Source of the DNA: Brachybacterium sp. SGAir0954
Lineage (GTDB): Bacteria; Actinomycetota; Actinomycetes; Actinomycetales; Dermabacteraceae
Reading direction: 5' to 3'
NCBI RefSeq assembly: GCF_005490785.1
Contig: NZ_CP027295.1
Span: 124,001 to 188,000, forward strand
DNA length: 64,000 nt
Shown here: piece after piece, positions 7,939-16,159 of the stretch
How positions within the stretch are numbered: the stretch's first letter is position 1
Layout: every line of letters starts with the position of its first letter
Notes under the pieces: model-generated
The model's database searches: none
What the model saw: only the letters and a program-made list of their open reading frames with translations
Told to the model about the DNA's origin: nothing
Translations under genes and position numbers: made by a program

Positions 7939-8954
7939 TGAACGTCGTCGCCGACTTCCTCAACTCGGGGATCCGCATGACCACCCCGATCCTCTTCGCC
8001 GCGATCGCCTCGCTGATCTCGGCCCGCGCCGGGATCCTCAACCTCGCGATCGAGTCGAAGGTGCTGCTCGGCTCGTTCACCGGGATCCTCGTCGCCGCGT
8101 GGACTGGCAGCCCTCTCGCAGGGGTGCTCGCGGCGAGTCTCTCCGGGGCGCTGATCGGCGCGATCATGGCGCTCGCCCACCGCTTCGAGGTCGACCTGGT
8201 GGTCCTCGCGATCGGCCTGAACATCCTCGTCCTGCAGCTCACGGTGTTCCTCATGCGCTCGTTCCTCGGCGGTGTGGGCACCTACAAGCCCGACGTCTCC
8301 ACGCTCACCCCGATCACCGTCCCGCTGCTCGGCGATCTCCCGTTCGTCGGGCACCTCCTGAACCGCTGGAACGTCCTCGTCTACGCCGCGTTCCTCCTCG
8401 TGGGGCTGCTCGCCCTCTGGTTCCGCACGCGGGCCGGTCGGCACCTGCTCGCCGTGGGCGAGGCCCCGGGGGCGGCGGCGAGCTCCGGTCTGCCCGTGGC
8501 CCGTACCCAAGTGCTCGCGCTCATCGTCGCCGGCGCCATCGCCGGCCTCGGCGGGTCGTTCCTCTCCGTCGGCGATCTCGGGATGTTCACCCGGAACATG
8601 AGCGCCGATCGCGGCTGGATCGGCATCACCGCGGCGCTCCTCGCCCTGAACCGACCCGGCCTCCTGATCCCCGCCGCAGGCGTGTTCGGCCTGGCGAGCG
8701 CCGCGAGCATCCGGCTCCAGCAGTTCGACGTGCCCGCGAGCCTGACCCAGTTCCTCCCCCAGGGCGCGGCCTTCGTGGCCCTCGTGCTGGTGGGTCTGCG
8801 CGCCCGCTCGCGCGGCCGGTTCCTCCAGCTGTGGAGGAGCAGCTCACGGATCCCTCTGAGCAGGCGCCGGGCGCCCGTCCCCGTCGACGAGGCCGTGTCG
8901 ACCACCGAGGTCGAGCCCGCCTCGGCAGCGACCACCCGCACCGGCCCGCCCTGA
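7938..8954 (+). CDS. ABC transporter permease, BMP/nucleoside type (second of two)
   Basis: 338 residues, ATG overlapping the preceding stop by one base, so the two permeases are probably translationally coupled. Several membrane segments, with the family pattern RAGILNLAIESKVLLGSF and a C-terminal cytoplasmic tail rich in Ser/Arg/Thr. In this transporter class two unlike permeases form the channel, and this is the smaller partner. About 55 bases separate it from the lipoprotein gene. The order permease-permease-lipoprotein-ATPase differs from the usual lipoprotein-ATPase-permease-permease arrangement. Confidence 0.9.
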   Translation: MNVVADFLNSGIRMTTPILFAAIASLISARAGILNLAIESKVLLGSFTGILVAAWTGSPLAGVLAASLSGALIGAIMALAHRFEVDLVVLAIGLNILVLQLTVFLMRSFLGGVGTYKPDVSTLTPITVPLLGDLPFVGHLLNRWNVLVYAAFLLVGLLALWFRTRAGRHLLAVGEAPGAAASSGLPVARTQVLALIVAGAIAGLGGSFLSVGDLGMFTRNMSADRGWIGITAALLALNRPGLLIPAAGVFGLASAASIRLQQFDVPASLTQFLPQGAAFVALVLVGLRARSRGRFLQLWRSSSRIPLSRRRAPVPVDEAVSTTEVEPASAATTRTGPP

Positions 8955-9009
8955 CCCCGACCGTCTCGCCCACCACCCCGTCGCCCGAACCGCACCACCG
9001 GAGGAAACC

Positions 9010-10095
9010 ATGTCCCGTCCCCGCCTCGCCCGCGCCACCGGCGCCCTCGCACTCGTCGCCATGCTCTCCCTCGCCGGCTGCGGAGGGAGCCAGGGGGCCT
9101 CAGGGTCCTCGGACGACTCCTTCACCTATGCCCTCGTCACCCCCGGTGCCGCCGGCGACGGCGGCTTCATCGACTCCGCGATCGCCGGCACGAAGCGGGC
9201 GGAGAAGGAGCTCGGCGTCACCGGCCGCGTCGTCGAGGCGGAGTCCGTCTCCCAGCAGGAGAGCGTGCTGCGCTCGACCGTGGCGACGCACCCGGACATC
9301 ATCTTGGCCCCGGGCCTGGACCCGGACTCGCTGCTCGCCGTCGCCACGGAGAACCCAGATCAGCTGTTCGGCGTCCCGAGCGACATCCTCACCGAGGATC
9401 TCCCGGACAATGTGCAGGCCTTCTCCATCGACATGCACGAGGCGAGCTTCCTCGGCGGATACATCGCCGGGTCGATGACCGAGACCCACAAGGTCGGGGC
9501 GGTGCTCGGCATCGACAACCCCGGGCTGAACCAGTTCTACTACGGCTTCAAGCAGGGCGTCCTGGAGGCCTGCCCCGAGTGCACCGTCACCCCGAGCTAC
9601 CTCAACGGGGAGTTCTCCGACCCGGCCGTCGGCCAGGAGGCTGCACTCTCCCTGTACCAGGGAGGCGCCGACATCATCTACGGCGTCGCCGGCCTCTCCG
9701 GGCAGGGAGTCCTCACGGCGGCCAAGCAGCAGGGCGCCTACGCGATCGGCGTCGACTCGGACCAGGATGCCGACGCCCCGGGCACGGTCATCACCTCGGT
9801 GATGAAGCGGGTCGACACCTCGACCTTCAACCTCATCGAGTCCGCGAAGAAGGACGAGTTCACATCCGGGTTCGTCGCAGCGGGGATGGCCGACGGCGTC
9901 AGCGGGCTCTCCTGGGACGACGGCTCCACCGTCTTCGCGGACGAAGGCCCCGAGGCGATGACGGCGAAGCTGCCGGAGACCGAGAAGGACGTCGACGCCC
10001 TCAGGAAGAAGATCCTCGACGGCGACCTGGAGGTCTGCGACGCGCTCAACGACCCCTCCTCGGCGGCCTGCTCCAACCTCGGTCTGGCCGGCTGA
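9010..10095 (+). CDS. BMP-family substrate-binding lipoprotein
   Basis: 361 residues. Lipoprotein signal: basic start, hydrophobic stretch and lipobox SLAGC (Cys near residue 24) followed by a Gly/Ser linker. The body has the basic membrane protein (BMP/Med) pattern: ALVTPGAAGDGGFIDSAIAG, FSIDMHEASFLGGYIAG, KVGAVLGIDNPGLNQFYYGFKQG, DIIYGVAGLSGQGVLTAAK and GVDSDQDADAPG. BMP proteins of known function bind nucleosides or related compounds. GGAGG lies upstream of the ATG. It delivers substrate to the two permeases before it; the ATPase gene starts three bases after its stop. Confidence 0.92.
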   Translation: MSRPRLARATGALALVAMLSLAGCGGSQGASGSSDDSFTYALVTPGAAGDGGFIDSAIAGTKRAEKELGVTGRVVEAESVSQQESVLRSTVATHPDIILAPGLDPDSLLAVATENPDQLFGVPSDILTEDLPDNVQAFSIDMHEASFLGGYIAGSMTETHKVGAVLGIDNPGLNQFYYGFKQGVLEACPECTVTPSYLNGEFSDPAVGQEAALSLYQGGADIIYGVAGLSGQGVLTAAKQQGAYAIGVDSDQDADAPGTVITSVMKRVDTSTFNLIESAKKDEFTSGFVAAGMADGVSGLSWDDGSTVFADEGPEAMTAKLPETEKDVDALRKKILDGDLEVCDALNDPSSAACSNLGLAG

Positions 10096-10097
10096 TC

Positions 10098-11648
10098 ATG
10101 CGATCAGCACGGACCCCCGTCGACGCGCCGCCGCCGGACACTCCCCGGCTCGAGCTCCGCGGCCTGCGGAAGTACTTCGCCTCCACGGGCGTGCTCGCCG
10201 TCGCCGACGTCTCGTTCGCGGTGCAGCCCGGAGAGATCGTCGCGATCATCGGGGAGAACGGCACCGGGAAGAGCACTCTGATGAACCTGCTTTTCGGGAT
10301 CCACGAGCCGGACGCGGGCGAGATCCTCGTGGACGGCTCCCCCCGCACGATCACCAACCCTCAGGACGCGATCGCGGCCGGGCTGGGCATGGTCCACCAG
10401 CACTTCGAGCTGGTGCCGAGCTTCACCGTGGCGCAGAACGTCCTGCTGGGGCGCGAGCCGGTGGGGCGCGGGCTCTACGACGACCGCGCCGCCCGCGCGT
10501 TCGTGGGTACCCTCGCGGCCCGCAGCGGGCTGTCGATCGACGTCTCCCGCCGTGCCGGGGACCTGCCGATCGGCGCCCAGCAGCGGGTGGAGATCCTCAA
10601 AGCCCTCGCCGCGGAGGCCCGCACCCTCATCTTCGACGAGCCGACGGCGGTGCTCACCCCACCCGAGGCGGAGGAGCTGCTCGTCCTGGTCCACGACCTC
10701 GCCGCCACCGGGCGGAGCATCCTATTCATCTCGCACAAGCTCCCGGAGGTGCAGGCGATCGCCGATCGGATCATCGTCATGCGCCGCGGCGAGATCGTCA
10801 CCACGCTCCAGCGCGGAGAGGCCGACCAGGCGGAGCTCGCCCGCCTCATGGTGGGTCGGGAGGTGGAGCAGCCACGCATGAGCTCCGACGCCTCGCCGCA
10901 GGGCACGGTGCTCGACCTCGAGGGCGTCCGCCTTCCGGGGCATGGCGGGACGGGCGAGGCGAGCCTCTCGCTGCGGAAGGGCGAGGTGCTCGGGATCGCC
11001 GGCGTGAGCGGCAACGGGCAGGACGAGCTCATCGAGGCCATCGCCGGGCTCACCCCGGTCGAGGCGGGCACTGTACACCTCCAGGGGCGCGACATCACCG
11101 GCGCCACCCCCGCCGCGATCCGTCGGGCAGGGCTCGCCCACATCGCGGCGGACCGCATGGCCGTGGGCCTGAACCTGCAGGCGAGCCTCGAGGAGAACGC
11201 GGCGGCGACGGCTTTCCGCTCCCCCCGGTTCGCCCGGCGGGGAGTCGTCCGACGGCGCGAGCGGCGTGCCTTCGCCCGCCGGCTCATCGAGGACTACGAG
11301 GTGCGCGGCTCCGCCCCCACCCGCGCGGTCCGCACGCTCTCCGGAGGGAACCTGCAGAAGATCGTGATCGGCCGGGAGCTCGCCGGCGATCCGGCGGTGG
11401 TGCTGGCCAACCAGCCGACGCGCGGGCTGGACGTCGGCTCGATCGAGTTCGTGCACCGGACGCTGCTGCAGGCGTGCGAGGCAGGGGTGGGGGTCCTCCT
11501 CGTCTCGACCGAGCTCGACGAGGTGCTCGCCCTCTCGCATCGCATCGCTGTCATGTACCAGGGCCGAGTCATCGGCCCTTTCGCGCACGACCAGATCGAC
11601 AGGGAACGGATCGGACGGCTGATGGCCGCCGGGGAGGAGGCCGCATGA
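10098..11648 (+). CDS. ABC transporter ATP-binding protein with two fused nucleotide-binding domains
   Basis: 516 residues. First domain: Walker A GENGTGKST, Q-loop MVHQHFELVPSFTVAQNVLLG, a degenerate signature LPIGAQQRVEILKAL and Walker B LIFDEPTAVL. Second domain: P-loop position reads GVSGNGQDEL and lacks the GKS/T, with signature TLSGGNLQKIVIGREL and ANQPTRGLDVGS. Fused ATPases with a degenerate second P-loop are typical of sugar/nucleoside importers (RbsA, YufO). ATG three bases after the lipoprotein stop; its end overlaps the amidohydrolase start by ATGA. Confidence 0.93.
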   Translation: MRSARTPVDAPPPDTPRLELRGLRKYFASTGVLAVADVSFAVQPGEIVAIIGENGTGKSTLMNLLFGIHEPDAGEILVDGSPRTITNPQDAIAAGLGMVHQHFELVPSFTVAQNVLLGREPVGRGLYDDRAARAFVGTLAARSGLSIDVSRRAGDLPIGAQQRVEILKALAAEARTLIFDEPTAVLTPPEAEELLVLVHDLAATGRSILFISHKLPEVQAIADRIIVMRRGEIVTTLQRGEADQAELARLMVGREVEQPRMSSDASPQGTVLDLEGVRLPGHGGTGEASLSLRKGEVLGIAGVSGNGQDELIEAIAGLTPVEAGTVHLQGRDITGATPAAIRRAGLAHIAADRMAVGLNLQASLEENAAATAFRSPRFARRGVVRRRERRAFARRLIEDYEVRGSAPTRAVRTLSGGNLQKIVIGRELAGDPAVVLANQPTRGLDVGSIEFVHRTLLQACEAGVGVLLVSTELDEVLALSHRIAVMYQGRVIGPFAHDQIDRERIGRLMAAGEEAA

Positions 11649-13000
11649 GCGGGCTGGAGGGAACGCGGCTCGTGGTCGCGGACGTCGTCTGGACGGGGAC
11701 CGGGGACGTTCACACCCCGGGCGTCGTCGAGATCGAGGACGGCAGGATCGCCGGTGCCGGGCCGCTCCACGGGGCCCGGCCGGCCGGACCCGACGTCGTG
11801 GACCTCGGTGCAGTCGTGGTCATGCCGGGGCTCGTCAACGCCCACGCCCACACGCCGATGTCGCTGATGCGCGGGATCGGCGAAGGGCACTCGCTGCTGA
11901 CCATGGAGGGCTTCCTCGCGGTGCTGCGCCGGGCGGAGGCGCACCTGACCGAGGAGCTGGTCCCCGCCTCCACGTCCGTGAGCTGCGCCGACTTCATCCG
12001 ACACGGGATCACCACCTTTGCGGACCAGTACTTCTTCGCGGACCGGATCGCCCCCGCTGTGATCGCCTCCGGCCTGCGGGCGGCCCTCGCCTGGGGCATC
12101 GTCGAGCTCGGCGACGACGACGCCCGAGCCCGCGAGCTCTCCGCCGCCACGCGGTTCGCGGAATCGATGCAGGGCGAATCCGAGGTGGTCCGCGGCTGGC
12201 TGGGACCCCACGCCTACTTCGTGGACAACCAGCCGGAGGCGATGATCGCCGCCCGGGACACCGCCGCCCGGCTCGGGGTGGGCCTCCACGTCCACTACTC
12301 CACCTCCGGCGAGGAGGACGCCTACTGCGCCGAGCACCACGGCACCACGTCGATCCGGCAGCTCATCGCCATGGGCATGCTCGAGGTCCCCACGATCCTC
12401 GCCCACTGCACGACGGTGGATCCCGCGGAGCTGCCGCTCCTCGCGGGGACTCGCGCGGCCATGGCCGTGGTGCCGTCGGTCGCGATGCAGTCCGGGGTGC
12501 CCGCCGCGCCGGTGCGCGCCGCCCTGGACGCCGGGGTGAACGTCGCCCTCGGCACCGACAACCCCTGCAACAACACGAACGCCGATCTCTTCGAGGAGAT
12601 GCGCACGCTCGGGAAGCTCGCCGCGTTCACCTCCCGCGTCCCGAACCAGGTGACCCCGCGGGAGATCCTCGCGATCGCGACCACCGGCGGGCATTGCGCC
12701 CTCGGCGGCGGCCCGGCGGACGGCACCCTCGCCCCCGGCGGCGTCGCGGACCTCATCGCGCTCCCGCTCGCGCAGCTGCCCCGGGGGCCCGTGGGTGCAC
12801 AGAGCCTCGAGTCGGCGCTGGTCTACGGTGCGAGCGGGGCGTCGGTCACCGCCTCGATGGTCGCCGGCCGGTGGCTGATGCGCGGCGGCGAGCTGCTCAC
12901 GGTCGATGCCGAGGCCGCCCGCGCTCAGCAGCAGAGGGATTTCGACACTCTCACGGCCAGGATGGCCGCGGCAGAAGGAGGCTCACATGGACGTGAGTGA
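11645..13000 (+). CDS. Amidohydrolase / TRZ-ATZ-type deaminase
   Basis: 451 residues from the ATG overlapping the ATPase stop. Amidohydrolase-superfamily order: beta-sandwich start (VVWTGTGDVHTPGVVEIEDGRI), metal site NAHAHTPMSLMRG, third His in LHVHYST, fourth His in ILAHCTTV, catalytic Asp in LGTDNPCNNTNADLFEEM, then GVADLIAL. Relatives deaminate or dechlorinate purine-, pyrimidine- or triazine-like rings (SAH/MTA deaminase, chlorohydrolases). Translational coupling with the importer suggests it acts on the imported compound or a derivative. Likely chemistry is hydrolytic deamination of a heterocycle; the substrate cannot be told from sequence. Confidence 0.85.
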   Translation: MSGLEGTRLVVADVVWTGTGDVHTPGVVEIEDGRIAGAGPLHGARPAGPDVVDLGAVVVMPGLVNAHAHTPMSLMRGIGEGHSLLTMEGFLAVLRRAEAHLTEELVPASTSVSCADFIRHGITTFADQYFFADRIAPAVIASGLRAALAWGIVELGDDDARARELSAATRFAESMQGESEVVRGWLGPHAYFVDNQPEAMIAARDTAARLGVGLHVHYSTSGEEDAYCAEHHGTTSIRQLIAMGMLEVPTILAHCTTVDPAELPLLAGTRAAMAVVPSVAMQSGVPAAPVRAALDAGVNVALGTDNPCNNTNADLFEEMRTLGKLAAFTSRVPNQVTPREILAIATTGGHCALGGGPADGTLAPGGVADLIALPLAQLPRGPVGAQSLESALVYGASGASVTASMVAGRWLMRGGELLTVDAEAARAQQQRDFDTLTARMAAAEGGSHGRE

Positions 13001-13769
13001 TCGGCGCAGCGCTATCGAGGAGCGGGTGATCCGTGACGGCGAGGTGCAGTTCGCGACACTGGCCGAGGAGCTGCAGGTCAGCGCCATGACCATTCGGCGC
13101 GACATCGAGGCGCTGGAGCAGGCGGGCGTGGTCCGCAGGGTCACCGGCGGGGCGATCGCGGTGACCGGCGGAGCGGCGTTCGAGCCGTCCTACGGGGCGC
13201 GGGAGATCCGCGCCGCAGGCACGAAGCGAGACATCGGTGCCGCCATCGCCTCGATGCTGGCCCCCGGCGAGGTGGTCCTGCTCGACAGCGGCTCGACCGT
13301 CGCCTCGGTCGCCGAGGCCGTGCGCGGCCGCGGTCTGGGGCTGACAGTCGTGACCCCCTCCATCAAGGTCGCCACGATCCTGGCCGACGAGCCCGGCACC
13401 ACCGTGGTCCTCGCCGGAGGCGTGGTGCGCCCGGAGGAGCTGAGCCTCATCGGGCCCGATGCCGAGAAGCTCGTCTCCCGGTACAACTGCGACACCTACG
13501 TGGCGGGAGTCGCCGGCGTGGACCCGCGCCGCGGACTCACCGAGTACCACCCCGAGGAGGCTGCGGTGAAGCGGGCCGCCGTCGAGGGGGCGCGCCGCGT
13601 GATCGTCGGCGCGGACTCCGCGAAGCTCGGCCGCGTCCACCTCGTCACCATCGCCCCGCTCTCCGCGGTCGACGTCCTCGTCACCGACGCGCCGAGCGAT
13701 CACGTGGTGGTCCTGGAAGCGCAGTCCGCCGGGACCGAGGTCGTCACCGTCCCCGGCACCCCGCACTGA
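12987..13769 (+). CDS. DeoR-family transcriptional regulator
   Basis: 260 residues from the ATG at 12987, which overlaps the amidohydrolase end by 14 bases and has AGGAGG just upstream; longer in-frame starts lie deep in the previous gene. N-terminal DeoR winged helix (ATLAEELQVSAMTIRRDIEALEQAGVV, then RRVTGGA). C-terminal sugar-phosphate isomerase-like sensor with the DSGST phosphosugar loop, LAGGVV and GADSAKLG. DeoR repressors usually respond to phosphorylated sugars, which suits the FGGY kinase encoded downstream. Being inside the operon, it probably controls its own cluster. Confidence 0.9.
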   Translation: MDVSDRRSAIEERVIRDGEVQFATLAEELQVSAMTIRRDIEALEQAGVVRRVTGGAIAVTGGAAFEPSYGAREIRAAGTKRDIGAAIASMLAPGEVVLLDSGSTVASVAEAVRGRGLGLTVVTPSIKVATILADEPGTTVVLAGGVVRPEELSLIGPDAEKLVSRYNCDTYVAGVAGVDPRRGLTEYHPEEAAVKRAAVEGARRVIVGADSAKLGRVHLVTIAPLSAVDVLVTDAPSDHVVVLEAQSAGTEVVTVPGTPH

Positions 13770-13813
13770 CGCCGTACCCATCTCCCTCTCCCTCACCGAA
13801 CTCAGGAGCACAC

Positions 13814-14617
13814 ATGACCTCCCTCTTCCGCGCCGTCTTCCCCACGGTCGACAAGCCCCTCATCGCCATGGCGCACGTGCCGGCGCTGCCCGGCACCCCG
13901 CTCTACGACGCAGCCGGCGGCGTGGACGCGCTCGTCGAGCACGTCCAGAAGGACGTGGACCTGCTGGTGGACGCCGGGTTCGACGCGGTGATGTTCTGCA
14001 ACGAGAACGACCGCCCGTACCAGCTGCACGCCGGCCCGGAGGCCTCCGCGGTGATGGCGCGCGTCGTCACCGAGTGCCGGCCCACGTCGATCCCGTTCGG
14101 GGTGGACTACCTGTGGGACCCGCGGATCGCGCTCGCGACCGCCGTCGCGACCGGGGCGAGCTTCCTGCGGGAGGTCGTCACAGGGGTGTGGGAGTCCGAC
14201 ATGGGCCTGTGGAACACCGACGCGGCCGAGACGCTGCGGGAGCGACGGCGGCTGGACGCCGGTGACACGGCGATCCTCATGAACATCTCCCCCGAATTCG
14301 CCTCCCCGATCGGCACACGCAGCTTCGCGCAGATCGCGCGTTCGACCGTCGTCTCCTCCTTGCCTGACGGCATCCTCGTCTCGGGGCCGATGGCGGGGGC
14401 GGGACCGGATCCGGCGGTGCTGCGCGAGGTGCGCGAGGTGGTGCCGGAGGAGATCCCGGTGCTGCTGAACACGGGTGCTCGTGCGGAGACGATCGCGGAG
14501 ATGCTCACCGTGGCGGACGGCTGCATCGTGGGCTCGTCACTGAAGGTGGACGGCGGCACCTGGAACCCGGTGGACGCCGATCGTGCCCGTCGCTTCGTCG
14601 ACGCCGCCAAGGGCTGA
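13814..14617 (+). CDS. BtpA/SgcQ-family TIM-barrel protein
   Basis: 267 residues, ATG with AGGAG upstream. Family marks: start KPLIAMAHVPALPGTPLY, FDAVMFCNENDRPYQ, VDYLWDPRIALATAVATGASFLREVVTGVWESDMG, SGPMAGAGPDPAVL, VLLNTGARAETIAEML and SSLKVDGGTWNPVD. The BtpA family has no firmly assigned general reaction; BtpA was linked to photosystem I in cyanobacteria, and SgcQ lies in an E. coli sugar operon. The phosphate-binding look of the C-terminal loops (NTGAR, GSSLKVDG) is consistent with a sugar-phosphate or nucleotide substrate. Four bases separate it from the kinase. Confidence 0.85.
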   Translation: MTSLFRAVFPTVDKPLIAMAHVPALPGTPLYDAAGGVDALVEHVQKDVDLLVDAGFDAVMFCNENDRPYQLHAGPEASAVMARVVTECRPTSIPFGVDYLWDPRIALATAVATGASFLREVVTGVWESDMGLWNTDAAETLRERRRLDAGDTAILMNISPEFASPIGTRSFAQIARSTVVSSLPDGILVSGPMAGAGPDPAVLREVREVVPEEIPVLLNTGARAETIAEMLTVADGCIVGSSLKVDGGTWNPVDADRARRFVDAAKG

Positions 14618-14620
14618 TCG

Positions 14621-16102
14621 ATGCGTGCGGAGACACCCGGCCTGCTGATCGGAATCGACATCGGCACCACCGGGGTGAAGGCGATCCTGGTGGACCCGGA
14701 GCGCGGCATGATCGCGCAGACGAATCGCAGCAATCGGCTGATGTCCCCGCAGCCGGGCTGGGCGGAGGCGGATCCGCGTCAGTGGGCCGAGAACGTCGAC
14801 TCCGCGCTGTCCGAGCTCGCCGGGGCCGCCGGGAGCCGATCCATCGCCGGCATCGCGACCACCGGAATGGTACCGGCAGTGCTCCTCGTCGACGCCGAAG
14901 GTTCCCCCTTGCGACCGGCGATCCTGCAGAACGACGCCCGGGCCCATGCCGAGGTGCGCGAGCTCGCGGCGGGGATCGACCAGGAGGCGCTGCTCGCCGC
15001 GACCGGTTCGGTGCTCAGCCAGCAGTCCGTCGCGCCGAAAGCGCTATGGCTCTCCCGGCACGAGCCGGAGGCGTGGAGGCGCTCCGCGGCGATCCTCGGC
15101 TCCTACGACTGGCTGCTCACGCACCTCGGCGCCGCCGTGCACGTGGAGGGGAACTGGGCGCTCGAGTCCGGTCTGTTCACCGTCCGGGGCGAGGAGCACG
15201 CCACGGTCACCAAGGCGGTGCCCGGGCTCTCGGAGCGCCTCGTGCCGGTGCGGAGCTCGGGGACGATCGTCGGCGAGCTCGATGCCGCGGCGGCGGGTCG
15301 CACCGGCATCGCCGTCGGGACGCCGCTGGTCGTGGGCGGCGCCGACCACGTGCTCTCCGCGTACAGCGCAGGCCTCGGCGACCTCGGCGACTGGCTGGTG
15401 AAGCTGGGCGGCGCCGGGGACATCCTCGCCGTCTCCCAGGAGCCCGTGGCCGATGCGCGCTTCTTCCTCGACGAGCACCCGCTGCCCGGGCTGTGGCTGC
15501 CCAACGGGTGCATGGCGACCAGCGGGAGCCTCGTCCGATGGGTGCAATCCACGCTCCGCATCGAGGGCCTCGCACAGATGGACGAGGAGGCTTCACGCCG
15601 CACCGCCGCCGAGGTGCTGTGCCTCCCGTACTTCCTGGGCGAGAAGACACCGATCAACGACCCTGATCTGCGCGGCATCTTCGCCGGCATGCACCTGGGC
15701 CATGACGCGGTGGACCTCTACCGGGCGGCGCTCGAGGGGATCGCCTTCGGCTTCCGCCACAACGCGGAGGTGCTGCGGGAGCGGGGCGTACGGCTCGAGC
15801 ACGCCACCGTCACCAACGGCGGCGCGACCTCGCTGCTGTGGAAGCAGATCCATGCCTCCGTGCTGGGCACTCCGCTCGACACGGTGGTGGACCATCCCGG
15901 GGCCTCGCTCGGCGCGGCCTTCGCGGCGGGCCAGGAGGCCGGCGTCTTCGAGGACTGGTCGGAGCCGCTCGCGCTGGTGCGCCGCGGGGACACCATCGAC
16001 CCGGATCCGGATCTGGTCCCTCGATACGACGAGGCCTACGGCCTGTGGCGCGAGCTCGCCGAGGTCTCCGGGGCGACGATGCGGGCGCTCGCGCGACGGT
16101 GA
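14621..16102 (+). CDS. FGGY-family carbohydrate kinase
   Basis: 493 residues, the usual length for xylulose/gluconate-type kinases. ATP-binding start GIDIGTTGVKAILVD, substrate region GMVPAVLLVDAEG and AILQNDARAHAE, phosphate loop GGADHVLSAYSAGLG, and FGGY-C block LEGIAFGFRHNAEVLRERG with TNGGATSLLWKQIHASVLG. It phosphorylates a sugar or polyol with ATP in the cytosol; the exact sugar is not readable. As the last gene of the operon it fits a route in which an imported nucleoside-like molecule is deaminated and cleaved and its sugar then phosphorylated. That sequence of steps is inference. Confidence 0.9.
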   Translation: MRAETPGLLIGIDIGTTGVKAILVDPERGMIAQTNRSNRLMSPQPGWAEADPRQWAENVDSALSELAGAAGSRSIAGIATTGMVPAVLLVDAEGSPLRPAILQNDARAHAEVRELAAGIDQEALLAATGSVLSQQSVAPKALWLSRHEPEAWRRSAAILGSYDWLLTHLGAAVHVEGNWALESGLFTVRGEEHATVTKAVPGLSERLVPVRSSGTIVGELDAAAAGRTGIAVGTPLVVGGADHVLSAYSAGLGDLGDWLVKLGGAGDILAVSQEPVADARFFLDEHPLPGLWLPNGCMATSGSLVRWVQSTLRIEGLAQMDEEASRRTAAEVLCLPYFLGEKTPINDPDLRGIFAGMHLGHDAVDLYRAALEGIAFGFRHNAEVLRERGVRLEHATVTNGGATSLLWKQIHASVLGTPLDTVVDHPGASLGAAFAAGQEAGVFEDWSEPLALVRRGDTIDPDPDLVPRYDEAYGLWRELAEVSGATMRALARR

Positions 16103-16159
16103 ATGGACACCCTCGGGCTCATCGGTGTTCAGGACGACGACGTCAGGGCTTCCGACGTC

